This document shows, in pieces, positions 8,301 to 17,000 of a DNA stretch of 20,201 bases. The first letter of the stretch is position 1. Each line of letters opens with the position of its first letter. The DNA lies in assembly GCA_002394235.1 (NCBI GenBank), contig DGTF01000023.1, forward strand, positions 1 through 20,201, written 5' to 3'. This stretch comes from Eubacterium sp. UBA4343 (lineage in GTDB: Bacteria > Bacillota > Clostridia > Lachnospirales > Lachnospiraceae). Under the pieces are notes generated by a model. The model worked only from the letters and a program-made list of their open reading frames with translations, was not told the origin of the DNA and searched no databases. A program made the translations under genes and the position numbers.

Positions 8301-10145
8301 GAGATCGTTCAGGCAAGACTGGAGCGGGAGCTTACCTCCATTATATCAAACGGTTATGCCGTGATGTACATCATCGCGCAGAAGCTGGTGTGGAAATGCA
8401 ATGAGGACGGATATCTCGTAGGATCGAGAGGTTCTGTCGGGTCATCCTTTGTGGCGACCATGTCTGGAATCACAGAGGTAAATCCGCTGCCGCCGCATTA
8501 TCTGTGTCATCACGACTATCATGTGGAATTCGATACGCCGGACGTTGTCAAATACCGCAAAATGGGATATTCCGGATGTGATATGCCGGACAAGAAATGT
8601 CCGGTCTGCGGCAGAGTCATGGACAAGCTGGGCTTTAACATTCCTTTTGAAACCTTCCTCGGCTTCAAGGGGAACAAGGAGCCGGATATCGACCTTAACT
8701 TTTCGGGAGAGTATCAGACAAAGGCACACGCATACACCGCGGTTATCTTCGGCGCGGGTCAGACGTTCAAGGCAGGGACCATCGGCACGCTGGCGGACAA
8801 GACGGCTTTCGGATTTGTGAAGAATTACTATGAGGAAAAAGGCATACACAAGCGAAGCTGTGAGATCGACCGGATCGTACAGGGCTGCGTAGGAATACGA
8901 AGAACCACCGGGCAGCATCCGGGCGGCATCGTTGTACTGCCGCAGGGATGGGACATCAATACCTTTACGCCGGTGCAGCATCCCGCTGATGATCCGGATT
9001 CGGATATCGTCAGCACACATTTTGATTATCATTCGATTGATTCAAACCTTCTGAAGCTGGATATTCTCGGACACGATGATCCGACAATGATCCGTATGCT
9101 GGAGGACCTGACCGGAGAAGATGCGACAAAAATCCCTCTCGATGAGCCAAAGGTCATGAGTCTGTTCCAGAATCTCAGCGCGCTGGGACTTCAGCCGGAG
9201 CAGATTCATGGCATCAGGCTGGGCACACTCGGGATCCCGGAGTTCGGAACAAGCTTCGCCATGCAGATGCTTTTTGATACGAAGCCGCAGAACTTTACAG
9301 ATCTATGCAGAATCTCAGGTCTGTCCCACGGAACGGATGTCTATCTTGGCAATGCAGAGACGCTGATCAAGGAGGGAAAATGTACGCTGGGAACTGCCAT
9401 CTGCTGCCGTGATGATATCATGGTCTACCTGATCAACAAGGGAATGGATTCTGAGGAGAGCTTTTCCATCATGGAGATGGTGCGGAAGGGGAAGGTCGCG
9501 AAGAAACAGTGTAAAAACTGGCCGGAATGGACGGCCGATATGAAACAGCACGGCGTTCCCGACTGGTATATCTGGTCGTGTGAAAAAATCAAGTACATGT
9601 TCCCGAAAGGCCACGCCGTGGCCTATGTGATGATGGCCTACCGCGTGGGGTGGTACAAGGTGTATCGGCCGCTTGCTTATTACGCAGCATATTTCTCAAT
9701 CCGCGCGAAGGCGTTCTCCTACGAGAAAATGTGCCAGGGACAGCGCCACCTGGAAGAGATCATGGACGAGTTCAATTCCCGCAAGGATTCTCTGTCAAAG
9801 ATGGAGCAGGATCAGTATGGCGACATGTGTCTCGTCGAGGAGATGTACGCCCGCGGTTTTGAGTTCATGCCGATAGATATCTACCGGGTGCAGCCGCATC
9901 GTTTTCAGATTATTGACGGTAAGCTGATGCCTTCGCTGGATGCCATTGACGGCCTGGGTTCTGTTGCGGCAGACAGCATCGTACTGGCGGCGCGGGACGG
10001 AAAGTTTTTGTCCAAGGATGATCTGCGGCAGCGGGGGAAGGTCGGCAAGAGCATTACGGATACACTGGACCGGCTGGGAATCATATCCGATCTGCCGGAG
10101 ACGAATCAGATCTCGCTGTTTGATTTTCAGATGGAGGCGGGGTAG
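5349..10145 (+). CDS. polC: DNA polymerase III alpha subunit, PolC type
   Basis: Replicative DNA polymerase of low-GC Gram-positives with built-in 3'-5' proofreading. The start is the ATG at 5349, about 11 bases after GGAGAG; length is 1598 residues, longer than B. subtilis PolC (about 1440). Order: 12-residue N-terminal repeats (about 3-44), N-terminal domain, a Gly/Arg/Ser-rich linker (about 247-324), OB fold (about 340-430), and a PHP domain starting VELHCHTKMSDMDG (H455, H457). The DnaQ-like exonuclease interrupts the PHP domain (D566, E568 in DIETTG; later HHRAVDDAEC). Then comes the polymerase core with SRGSVGSSFVA, zinc cysteines C1077, C1084 and C1087, and palm aspartates D1113 and D1115 (PDIDLNF). 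The C-terminus has a clamp-binding motif QISLFDF (1587-1593). The frame stays open after the TAG stop into the tandem repeats downstream. Confidence 0.97.
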   Translation: MSETQILEENGMQGETGILEEKGMQRETEIHGEKGIRKETDIRQDSTGSAADAEAPESRKLTEAFPNLELEGELEEYLQFAVVRKAAYNRKRGVLHIYLESPQWIHKKYIDQLEREIHRQLFSDASFAVKVSEKFRLSRQYNPEKMLEVYRTSILYELKKKDIFLAYLFRTAKISFPEENLMQIGLEDSVIGHERCAELTRILDHIFTYRCGLPIEIATEFYPVKESEDLKRSAQQMRAQAKHIFENSRAGRERNGIAETAGDGDGSSETGKRDSAAVSGKPADGGTPATAGRGGFGARQGTGGKGRFSRRSGRGGFGFGDRLKMDDDPNLIYGRNFDEDSIPIESIDETTSEAVIRGQILSMDMRDLRNEKALVIFAVTDDTDTIQAKIFIMQSQKEELAGELKAGKFIKLKGRIMLDSYEHELTVSTVIGIRKSVSFRKGRYDSSPVKRVELHCHTKMSDMDGITDASKLVQRAYDWGMPAIAITDHGVVQAFPEANHALEAIDESYQKKYAEEHPDADKNELKKVRAPFKVIYGMEAYLVDDLKGIATDSRGQSLEDSYVVFDIETTGLSNLTCKIIEIGAVRVEKGEVVDRFSEFVNPEVPIPFRITELTSITDEMVQDAPTIEVILPRFREFCKGAVLVAHNADFDTGFIKMECRRQKIDWEFTYVDTVAMAQLLLPNLSRFKLDTVAKAVGVSLEHHHRAVDDAECTAWIFVKFVAMLREQGINDLDSLNREGSVNQNAIRKMKSSHAIILAKNEAGRVNLYRCVSESHLKYFNRQAKLPKSFVQEHREGLIIGSACVAGELYQALLRGAPDTEIAKIVNFYDYLEIQPLGNNRFLIEDEKNPAVSSEEDLQELNRKIIRLGEQFHKPVVATCDVHFMDPQDEIYRRIIMAGKKFADADNQAPLYLRTTEEMMDEFAYLGEEKAREVVIDNTNRICDMIERMSPIYPKKCPPVIPHSDEMLRTICYRRAHEIYGPDLPEIVQARLERELTSIISNGYAVMYIIAQKLVWKCNEDGYLVGSRGSVGSSFVATMSGITEVNPLPPHYLCHHDYHVEFDTPDVVKYRKMGYSGCDMPDKKCPVCGRVMDKLGFNIPFETFLGFKGNKEPDIDLNFSGEYQTKAHAYTAVIFGAGQTFKAGTIGTLADKTAFGFVKNYYEEKGIHKRSCEIDRIVQGCVGIRRTTGQHPGGIVVLPQGWDINTFTPVQHPADDPDSDIVSTHFDYHSIDSNLLKLDILGHDDPTMIRMLEDLTGEDATKIPLDEPKVMSLFQNLSALGLQPEQIHGIRLGTLGIPEFGTSFAMQMLFDTKPQNFTDLCRISGLSHGTDVYLGNAETLIKEGKCTLGTAICCRDDIMVYLINKGMDSEESFSIMEMVRKGKVAKKQCKNWPEWTADMKQHGVPDWYIWSCEKIKYMFPKGHAVAYVMMAYRVGWYKVYRPLAYYAAYFSIRAKAFSYEKMCQGQRHLEEIMDEFNSRKDSLSKMEQDQYGDMCLVEEMYARGFEFMPIDIYRVQPHRFQIIDGKLMPSLDAIDGLGSVAADSIVLAARDGKFLSKDDLRQRGKVGKSITDTLDRLGIISDLPETNQISLFDFQMEAG
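5355..5480 (+). repeat. In-frame 36-bp tandem repeats at the polC N-terminus
   Basis: Units at 5355-5390, 5391-5426, 5427-5462 and a partial unit at 5463-5480. They encode ETQILEENGMQG, ETGILEEKGMQR, ETEIHGEKGIRK and ETDIRQ. The copies differ at several bases, so the array is not freshly made. It places about 40 charged, low-complexity residues ahead of the normal PolC N-terminal domain. A downstream start within or after the array cannot be excluded, but the ATG at 5349 has the best-placed ribosome site. Confidence 0.85.
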
Positions 10146-10391
10146 ATTCATGGCGGCAGAATCACATGCCGGGTGAGCAGAATCACAGACCTGGGCGGAA
10201 GAACCAAAGACAGGGTGAGCAGAATCACAGACCTGGGCGGAAGAACCAAAAACAGAGTGAGCAGAACCACAGACCTGGGCGGAAGAACTAAAGACAGGGT
10301 GAGCAGAACCACAGACCTGGGCGGAAGAACTACAGACCGGGCAGGAAAAATCCAAGACCAGACCGGAGGGTATCTGGATAAAGGGGCGTAA
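10146..10391 (+). pseudogene. Open reading frame continuing polC past its TAG, with 14-residue repeats
   Basis: Directly after the polC TAG (10143-10145) the same frame stays open for 81 codons up to TAA at 10389-10391. It reads IHGGRITCR, then four units of the type VSRITDLGGRTKDR, then a degenerate tail ending GGYLDKGA. Forty-two base pairs is a multiple of three, so the frame survives copy-number change. No ribosome site precedes the possible GTG at 10173, so independent translation is unlikely. It may be a lost C-terminal extension of PolC, a readthrough product, or simply non-coding repeat DNA. Confidence 0.3.
10173..10340 (+). repeat. Four 42-bp tandem repeats between polC and fbp
   Basis: Unit starts are 10173, 10215, 10257 and 10299, each beginning GTGAGCAGAA. 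The units differ from each other at only a few positions. A shorter degenerate piece, GCAGAATCACATGCCGG (10156-10172), precedes the array, and a decayed segment (10341-10390) follows. The array fills most of the 263-base polC-fbp gap. I saw no promoter or terminator in the gap. Confidence 0.95.
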
Positions 10392-10408
10392 ACAGGGAGG
10401 ACTTTTAC

Positions 10409-12361
10409 ATGGAAAATCTGGAACTGAGATACCTGCAGCGGCTGGCGGAGCTGTATCCGACCATTGCCGCTGCGTCAACAGAAATCATAAATCTGGAAGC
10501 TATACGAAACCTGCCCAAGGGTACCGAACATTTTATCACGGATATCCACGGAGAATATGAGGCTTTTTCGCACGTGCTGAAGAACGGCTCCGGTTCCGTA
10601 AAGAAAAAGATCGATGAGGTGTTCGACCATACGCTCAGTGAGGCAGACAAGAGCGCTCTGGCAACGCTGATCTATTATCCGAATGAGAAGATGGCACTCA
10701 TACGTCAGACGGAAGAGAACATGGATGACTGGTACAAAATCACTCTGTACCGGCTGATTCAGATCTGCAAGAAGGCATCCTCCAAATATACGAGGTCAAA
10801 GGTGCGCAAGCAGCTGCCGAAAGACTATGCCTATGTGATCGAGGAACTGATCACGGAGAAGCCGGATGTTCTGGACAAGGAGGCGTACTATAATTCTATT
10901 GTTGATACGATCATCGATATCCAGAGAGCTGAAGATTTTATCGTGGCACTCTGCCATCTGATTCAGCAGATGGTCGTGGATCATCTGCATATTCTGGGTG
11001 ATATCTATGACAGGGGTCCGGGTCCGGAGAGAATCATGGACCGTCTGATGAGCTATCATTCTCTGGATATCTGCTGGGGCAACCATGACATTGTCTGGAT
11101 GGGAGCTTCCGCAGGATCGCTGCCCTGTATCGCCACGGTTCTCAGAATCTGTGCAAGATACGGGAATCTCGACATTCTGGAGGACGGTTACGGCATCAAT
11201 ATGATCCCTCTGGCAACGTTTGCCACCCGGGTCTACGGCGATGATCCCTGTTCGCTCTTCTGGCTGAAAGGGGAGAACAGCACCCGTCTGCCCAATGAAA
11301 ATGAACTGAACATGAGAATGCACAAGGCGATTTCCATCATTCAGTTTAAGCTGGAGGGACAGCTCTTTGGAGAGCGTCCGGAGTTCCATATGGAGGACCG
11401 GATGCTCCTTGACAAGATTGATTACGAAAGAGGGGTCATACGGCTGGACGGAAAGGAATACGCACTTCTTGATCATAATTTTCCGACAATTGATCCATCG
11501 GATCCATATCGCCTGACGGAGGATGAGACAGAGGTGATGGAGCGGATGCAGCGGGCATTTACACAGTGTGAGAAGCTCTATCAGCATATGAATCTTCTTC
11601 TGAACAAGGGAAAACTCTACTGTATCTACAACAACAATCTTCTCTATCACGGATGCATGCCGCTGACCGGAGACGGAGAATTTATGAAGGTAGATGTGTA
11701 CGGGAAAAAACTGTGCGGGAGGGAGCTGTACGACGAGCTGGAAAAGTATGTCCGGAAGGCGTTTTTCGCCGTAAACGAAGAAGAGAGGAAAAAAGGACGT
11801 GATATCATCTATTGGATCTGGTGCAGCCCGCAGTCGCCTCTGTTCGGGAAGGATAAAATGGCGACTTTTGAGCGATATTTCATCGCGGAGAAGGAAACAC
11901 ATGTCGAGCATAAAAACCCGTACTACCAGCTTTTAAACAATGAGGAGATCATGAACCGGGTTCTTCGGGAATTCGGTCTTCCAGAAGACGCGCATATTGT
12001 GAACGGACATGTACCGGTGCTGCAAAGTTCCGGCGAAAGTCCCGTGAAATGCAGCGGGAAGGTGCTCATCATCGACGGAGGCTTTTCAAAGGCATATCAG
12101 GGCAAGACGGGAATTGCAGGGTATACTCTCATCTACAATTCGTACGGAATGCAGCTGGTGGCGCTGAAGCCTTTTACCTCTACGGAGGACGCCGTCCGGA
12201 ACGAGACAGATATTCACGGAGACAGGATTCTGGTTATGAATGCGCCACACAGGCTTCATGTCAGTGATACAGATATCGGACGCCGGCTGAAGGAGAGGAT
12301 TGATGAGCTGAAGGAGCTGCTGAAGGCGTACCGGAGCGGCATGATCAATGAAATAGTTTAG
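10409..12361 (+). CDS. fbp: Fructose-1,6-bisphosphatase, class III
   Basis: Hydrolyses fructose 1,6-bisphosphate to fructose 6-phosphate in gluconeogenesis. This is the Firmicutes-type enzyme of the calcineurin-like metallophosphatase superfamily, unrelated to the E. coli enzyme. The ribosome site GGGAGGA is about 8 bases before the ATG. Metal-binding motifs are in order: DIHGEYEAF (D45, H47), GDIYDRGP (197-204), WGNHDIVWMGA (N225, H226, D227) and NGHVPV (H534). Length is 650 residues, matching the family (about 640-670). It fits functionally with pckA at the other end of the window, both acting at the gluconeogenic branch, although the two are not adjacent. The gene ends 46 bases before an 18-bp inverted repeat that faces a convergent gene. 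Confidence 0.96.
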   Translation: MENLELRYLQRLAELYPTIAAASTEIINLEAIRNLPKGTEHFITDIHGEYEAFSHVLKNGSGSVKKKIDEVFDHTLSEADKSALATLIYYPNEKMALIRQTEENMDDWYKITLYRLIQICKKASSKYTRSKVRKQLPKDYAYVIEELITEKPDVLDKEAYYNSIVDTIIDIQRAEDFIVALCHLIQQMVVDHLHILGDIYDRGPGPERIMDRLMSYHSLDICWGNHDIVWMGASAGSLPCIATVLRICARYGNLDILEDGYGINMIPLATFATRVYGDDPCSLFWLKGENSTRLPNENELNMRMHKAISIIQFKLEGQLFGERPEFHMEDRMLLDKIDYERGVIRLDGKEYALLDHNFPTIDPSDPYRLTEDETEVMERMQRAFTQCEKLYQHMNLLLNKGKLYCIYNNNLLYHGCMPLTGDGEFMKVDVYGKKLCGRELYDELEKYVRKAFFAVNEEERKKGRDIIYWIWCSPQSPLFGKDKMATFERYFIAEKETHVEHKNPYYQLLNNEEIMNRVLREFGLPEDAHIVNGHVPVLQSSGESPVKCSGKVLIIDGGFSKAYQGKTGIAGYTLIYNSYGMQLVALKPFTSTEDAVRNETDIHGDRILVMNAPHRLHVSDTDIGRRLKERIDELKELLKAYRSGMINEIV

Positions 12362-12407
12362 ACACTTTCGTGCCGCTGGCGCGTCCCTTCGTGCTCATGC
12401 TTGTTGC

Positions 12408-12472
12408 CTTCGAAAACATATCCAGTCTCTTACACACGCTTCGCGGAAGGCGGCCTGGATATGTTTTCGAAG
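12408..12472. repeat. Perfect 18-bp inverted repeat between convergent genes
   Basis: CTTCGAAAACATATCCAG (12408-12425) and its exact reverse complement (12455-12472) flank a 29-base loop. The loop holds a small hairpin, CTTC-GCG-GAAG (12439-12449). The right arm ends 3 bases beyond the stop of the minus-strand aminotransferase gene. The position suggests a bidirectional terminator for fbp and that gene, but no T-tract follows on either strand, so this is only plausible. It could also be a mobile-element remnant. Confidence 0.75.
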
Positions 12473-12475
12473 AGC

Positions 12476-13588
12476 TTATACATTCACATCTCTGCGGAGT
12501 TGGGCGAGGAGACGGTCGTTGTCCTCTGGTTTCATGAAGCAGAACCGGAAGTATTTGTTGGAGAGGAAGGGGAAGGTGGAGCAGTTGCGGATCATGAGCC
12601 CCTTCCGGATACAGTGGTCGAAGAGAATGTCCGCGTCCATATCCTCGCGGAGAATCCGGACGAGGATAAAATTCGCCTTAGGCTGGTATACCTTGATAGA
12701 ATTCCAGGTCTGAAGCTCCCGGAAGATCCGGGTGCGTTCGGTGTCGATCAGATGACGTGTCTGATTGATATATTCCGTATCACTGAACATCAGCCTTCCG
12801 GCGACCTCGGCGATGGAGCTGATGGACCAGGGGTTCTGCAGGGAGATGACCTTACGGATCAGATCTGTGTTGCCGGTGATCGCGTAGCCGAGGCGGAGAC
12901 CCGGAGCAGCAAAGAATTTTGAGGTGCCGCGCAGCACAACGATGTTGGTGTACGAGTCGGTAAGCGGAACCGAGGAAATCTTTTCATCTGCGTGCGTAAA
13001 TTCTACGTATGTCTCGTCCACCATCACAAAAATGCCGTGAACCATGCAGGCGTCGAGGATGGTGCGCATCTTATCGTTGGAGATCGCGGTTGAGGTCGGA
13101 TTGTTCGGATTACACAGAATCAGGAGATCAAGGTCGTCCGTCAGATGACGGCACAGATCGTCAGGATTCAGCTGAAAATCCTCTTCCTCCTTCAGGGGAT
13201 AATAGACGGTCTGACCGCCTCTCAGAGATATTTCTCTTTCGTATTCGGAATATGAGGGACCGAGAATCATTGCTTTTTTTGGCGCATCCGCCTGAATCAT
13301 CAGGGAGATCAGCTCGGTGGAGCCGTTTCCGACAATGATATTTTCGTAGGTGGTGCCCGCGTATTCCGCGATCACTTTTCGAAGGTCCTTGTACTCCCGG
13401 TCAGGATAGGTCTGGATGACGTCGATGTGTTCGCTGATGGATTTCCGGAGATTGCGGGAGATTCCGAGCGGGTTGATGTTGGCGGAAAAGCTGGTGATCT
13501 TTTCCTTGGGGATGTGATAGATTTCTTCTATTTTTTCCAGGTCGCTTCCATGAAAATGATCCTTGTGCTTCAATGTAAACTGAGCCAT
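12476..13588 (-). CDS. PLP-dependent aminotransferase, CobD / HisC-like (class I/II fold)
   Basis: Fold-type I PLP enzyme of 370 residues. The start is the ATG at 13588, placed 6 bases after a GAGGTG ribosome site; a GTG at 13597 would overlap that site. The opening HGSDLEKIEEIYHIP and FSANINPLGIS resemble threonine-phosphate decarboxylase (CobD) more than histidinol-phosphate aminotransferase (HisC). PLP-site motifs are the GNGSTELI turn, NPNNPT (160-165), DETYVEF (D191) and the Schiff-base lysine K224 in SKFFAAPGLRLGYA. A phosphate-binding arginine in KYFRFCFMKPEDN lies near the end. No cobalamin or histidine genes are nearby, so the substrate cannot be assigned. It is transcribed against its neighbours. 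A perfect TTGACA on the minus strand at 13630-13635 lacks a convincing -10. Confidence 0.88.
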   Translation of the reverse strand: MAQFTLKHKDHFHGSDLEKIEEIYHIPKEKITSFSANINPLGISRNLRKSISEHIDVIQTYPDREYKDLRKVIAEYAGTTYENIIVGNGSTELISLMIQADAPKKAMILGPSYSEYEREISLRGGQTVYYPLKEEEDFQLNPDDLCRHLTDDLDLLILCNPNNPTSTAISNDKMRTILDACMVHGIFVMVDETYVEFTHADEKISSVPLTDSYTNIVVLRGTSKFFAAPGLRLGYAITGNTDLIRKVISLQNPWSISSIAEVAGRLMFSDTEYINQTRHLIDTERTRIFRELQTWNSIKVYQPKANFILVRILREDMDADILFDHCIRKGLMIRNCSTFPFLSNKYFRFCFMKPEDNDRLLAQLRRDVNV

Positions 13589-13679
13589 AGATGACACCTC
13601 GATTTCTAACTTAGAGCGGTTTTATGCCTTGTCAATTGCACATACACATGAACAGATATCACGTGCACCGGTCAGAACA

Positions 13680-13708
13680 TTGCGCAGGTTCTGTGGATGT
13701 TGTATACT
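13680..13708 (+). promoter_or_regulatory. Possible sigma-A promoter for the 14051-19688 cluster
   Basis: TTGCGC (13680-13685), a 17-base spacer, then TATACT (13703-13708) preceded by TG. The -10 is good and the -35 is weak (3 of 6). It would give a leader of about 335 bases that includes the imperfect repeats and the stem-loop at 13982. I found no better candidate before the large gene at 14051. Confidence 0.35.
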
Positions 13709-13797
13709 TCAATGTGGATGAGACTCCAAAAGGCGTTCTCATTCGGAACTAAGTTTAATTCGAATGCGGATATTCGTCAAGCGTATGTGCTGTTCGG

Positions 13798-13971
13798 GAC
13801 AGAGAGCATAGTATATGCGCTGTATCTGGTCGATAGGCCGGAGAGCGTCGTATATGTGCTGAGTCAGAGAGCATCATATATGTTCAATGGGCCGGAGAGC
13901 GTCATATGTGTGGTAAGCCGGAGAGCGTTTTAAGTGCGAGATGGGTCGGAGAACACAGTATATGTGTTGCC
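13798..13971 (+). repeat. Imperfect ~27-bp repeats in the long non-coding gap
   Basis: Six diverged units begin near 13798, 13837, 13865, 13891, 13917 and 13945. Each has a core close to CCGGAGAGCGT followed by a TATATG-type AT-rich segment; later spacings are 26-28 bases. A 78-codon plus-strand frame (13697-13933) crosses them with PESVVYV-like repeats, but it has no family signal and overlaps the possible promoter. This array takes up the middle of the 13589-14050 gap. Apart from the possible promoter and the stem-loop, I see nothing else in that gap. Confidence 0.7.
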
Positions 13972-13981
13972 TTGCAGAGAT

Positions 13982-14007
13982 GACATCCCGGGTTATCCCG
14001 GGCTGTC
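13982..14007 (+). promoter_or_regulatory. GC-rich stem-loop upstream of the large gene
   Basis: GACA-T-CCCGGG, loop TTAT, CCCGGG-C-TGTC: ten pairs with one mismatch, ending 43 bases before the start codon at 14051. Only TTT follows, so termination would be weak. It may be a terminator remnant, an operator or a leader structure. Confidence 0.4.
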
Positions 14008-14050
14008 TTTCCGGAAAAGGACGACATGACGCGTATCCGCTTAGGATAAG

Positions 14051-17000
14051 GTGGGAGTATTGAAGAATAAGGACGGAGTAATTGAGGCCGGGTTCGTGTA
14101 TGATCTTCCGAAGCTGGTTTTCTCTGAAGAAGAATATCGTATTGTAGTAGGAGAAGGAGAGGTCCGCAGAGGGACCTTTCATGTCTGTGCGTCGGACGGC
14201 AGTACCATCCGGGGAAGCGTGTTGTCGGAGGATTACAGGATCCATCTTCTGACAACGGAATTTGAGGGAAGGGACTGTGAGATCAGTTTTCTTGTGATAA
14301 CCAGGGGGCTGCTCTCCGGTCAGAGTATCCGGGGCAGTATCCTGGTCAGCAGCAATATTGCCGAAAAAGAGTATCCCGTGTATGCGGAGATCGTGGATGT
14401 TCCGGAAAATGGAGAAGAATCGGAGATCCGGACACTGGATGATTTCTCCAGGCTTTGTCAGAAAAGTCTCCGGGAGGGCTTTCTGATGTTTACGGATCCG
14501 GGATTTTCGAGAATCCTGAATGGAAACAACCGGCAGTATCTGGGATTGTATCGTGGAATGTCACATAATCCGGTTACTTACCAGCATCTTGAGGAGTTTC
14601 TTGTCTCGACCGGCAAGAAGGAACCGATCGTGATCACTCTCGACAAGCAGCAGAAGGCGGTTTATCACCTGGATGTATCTCAGAAGGACACGCTGTATGT
14701 CTATCGTAACGTATGGGGATATATCCGGCTCGAGGTTGAGGTAGAAGGCGACTTCCTCGAGGTGACGAAGAGGGTGATCACCACCGAGGATTTTATCGGA
14801 AAGGTCTACGGACTGGAATATGTTGTCCACAGTGACAGGCTCGGTGAGGGAAAATCTTTTGGAAAAATCCGGATTCGCAGCGTTCATCAGAATCTTGAAT
14901 ATATTGTCGAGGCTTCCCGGAAGGAGGAGTCGGAGATTCTGCCATCGGCCGTGCGCAGCAGAAAGATCGCCTGGCTGATGAGAGATTTTCTGAATCTTCA
15001 GCTTCATAAGCTGGATTACCGCAGCTGGCTGGAGTCGTCTTCCATGACGGTGCACGAGATGCTCGAGGAGAATCCTGACGATTCCGCCGCAATACTTTAC
15101 GCAGCCTATCTGGAATTTTCCAGAGATGACAATGGCAAGGCGATGGAGAGGCTGTGGCCGCTGAAAGACGGCCGGGTCAGCCCCGCGAACAGCGAGGAGA
15201 AGGGTATTTATCTTTCACTTGCGAAGGAGGTGGGTCTGCTTCCCGAGGAGAAGCGTGACATTCTTCCGCTTCTTAAAAAATATTACCGGAAGAATCCGGG
15301 AAGTTATCTTCTGTTGAAGCTTTGTAATCAGGAAGAGAATACGGAGATCATCAATTCGGCGGATCGCATGCAGGAATATGAGGACTGCTTCAACGCCGGA
15401 TCTATGAGCCCTTTTTTGTACCTGGATGCCTGGAATCTGCTGGCGAGGGAGGAGTCACTCCTGCGCAGGCTTTCGCCGTTCATGATTCAGGTTCTGAATT
15501 TCGGCCTGAAGCACAATTTTATCACAGAGGGACTGCTTCAGAGAACGGCCTTCCTGAGCGATAACGAGAAGAACTTTAACCGGCCGTTGTACCGGATTCT
15601 CTCTGCCGGGTATTATAAATATCCGAACGATGCGGTTCTTGAGGCAATCTGCAAGCTGCTGATCAAGGGAAATCCGGTGGATCCGTGCTGTTTTCCGTGG
15701 TATGAAAAGGCAGTGCTTCATGACCTCCGTATTACAAGGCTTTACGAATACTACATGGAGACATATCACAAGCCGGCGGGCGAGAGGCTTCCGCAGCAGA
15801 TTCTGATGTATTTTGCGACAAATACAGAGCTTGCGGAGAAGAAGCGCGCGCTGCTCTATGCCAGTATCGTACTGAACCGCGAGGAAGACGATACCAGTTT
15901 CCTGAACTATGGGCGTTATATCCGGACGTTTGCGATGGAATCCCTGCGAAAGGGACGTATGAACGAGAATTACGCGGTTCTTTACCAGCAATATTTCCGG
16001 AAGCCGGAATCGCCGGAGATCGCGGAGCTGCTCGGGAATGTTCTGTTTGTACATAAAGTTGCGGTTAAGGATCCGATGGTGCGGCAGGTGGTCGTAAGCC
16101 ATTACGCGCTGAAAGAGGAGGAGACGGCGACAGTGAAGGACGGGGTGGCTTATCCCCGGATTTATACCGATGATGCTGCTGTGCTCATGGAGGATGTGCA
16201 TCATCGGCGGTATGCGACAACCATTCCTTTTGAAGTAAGAAGATTGATGGATGCCAGGGACAGTGCGCATGCGGTTCTGGAGCAGGGCGTGAGTCATCCC
16301 GGGGCCGAGCTCTCCATCTGCCGGGAGAAGGCGTTTCAGATGGATGTCAACAGCCGCACGGTTTCTGCTTACCGGATGGCTGTGACAGATGAGGCGTTTA
16401 CAGATGAGTACCGTAAGATTTTGCGCAGGAAGCTTCTGGAATACGACATGGCGCATCCCGATGAAGAGATTCTTCCGCGAGACATGGGTGAGGAGGAAAT
16501 CAATCGTTATGCAGAGGCGGATAAAGTGAGCACGATTGTGCTTCTGATCCGCGAGGGCAGATATGAGGAAGCTTTTCATGTGATTTCTGAATTCGGATGC
16601 GAGGGCGTACCCACAAGGCTTCTGCTCCGGCTGTCCAGCCGGCTGATTCTCGGTGACGGAGAGGACGGGGAGAAACTTTTGCAGCTGACTGAGTATGTAT
16701 TTAAAAAGGAAAAATACGATGAGGTCATGCTGAGTTATCTTCGGGATCATTACCGGGGCTCTGTCCGGAATCTGTGCAGACTCTGGAGAAAGCTGAAGGG
16801 ATTTCAGCTGGAGACGCTCGGCCTCGACGAGCGGATCCTTCTGCAGTCGATCCGGACGCATCAGTTCCCGGACGACGAGGGAAAAATTCTTTGTGATTAT
16901 GTCCGTCAGCAGGGAAGACCGGAGGTAACGGCGGCGTTTCTGTCCTATCTTTCGGATTATTATTTCCTCGGGGGACGCGCGATATCTGAGTCGGAGATTG

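Noticed and set aside
10173..10340. CRISPR array
   Set aside because: The 42-bp units are directly adjacent with no unique spacers, so this is a tandem repeat.
12401..12922. 173-codon plus-strand frame over the aminotransferase 3' end
   Set aside because: Overlaps the conserved minus-strand enzyme and includes the inverted repeat; no start signal.
13630..13635. Perfect minus-strand TTGACA upstream of the aminotransferase
   Set aside because: The -10 position reads AAGTTA and the start would fall in the ribosome site, so it is not a credible promoter.
15455..16861. Long open frame (468 codons) antisense to the 1182-residue gene
   Set aside because: Composition is that of a shadow (many His, Arg, Leu, Ile); the plus-strand gene continues through it with coherent helical patterning.
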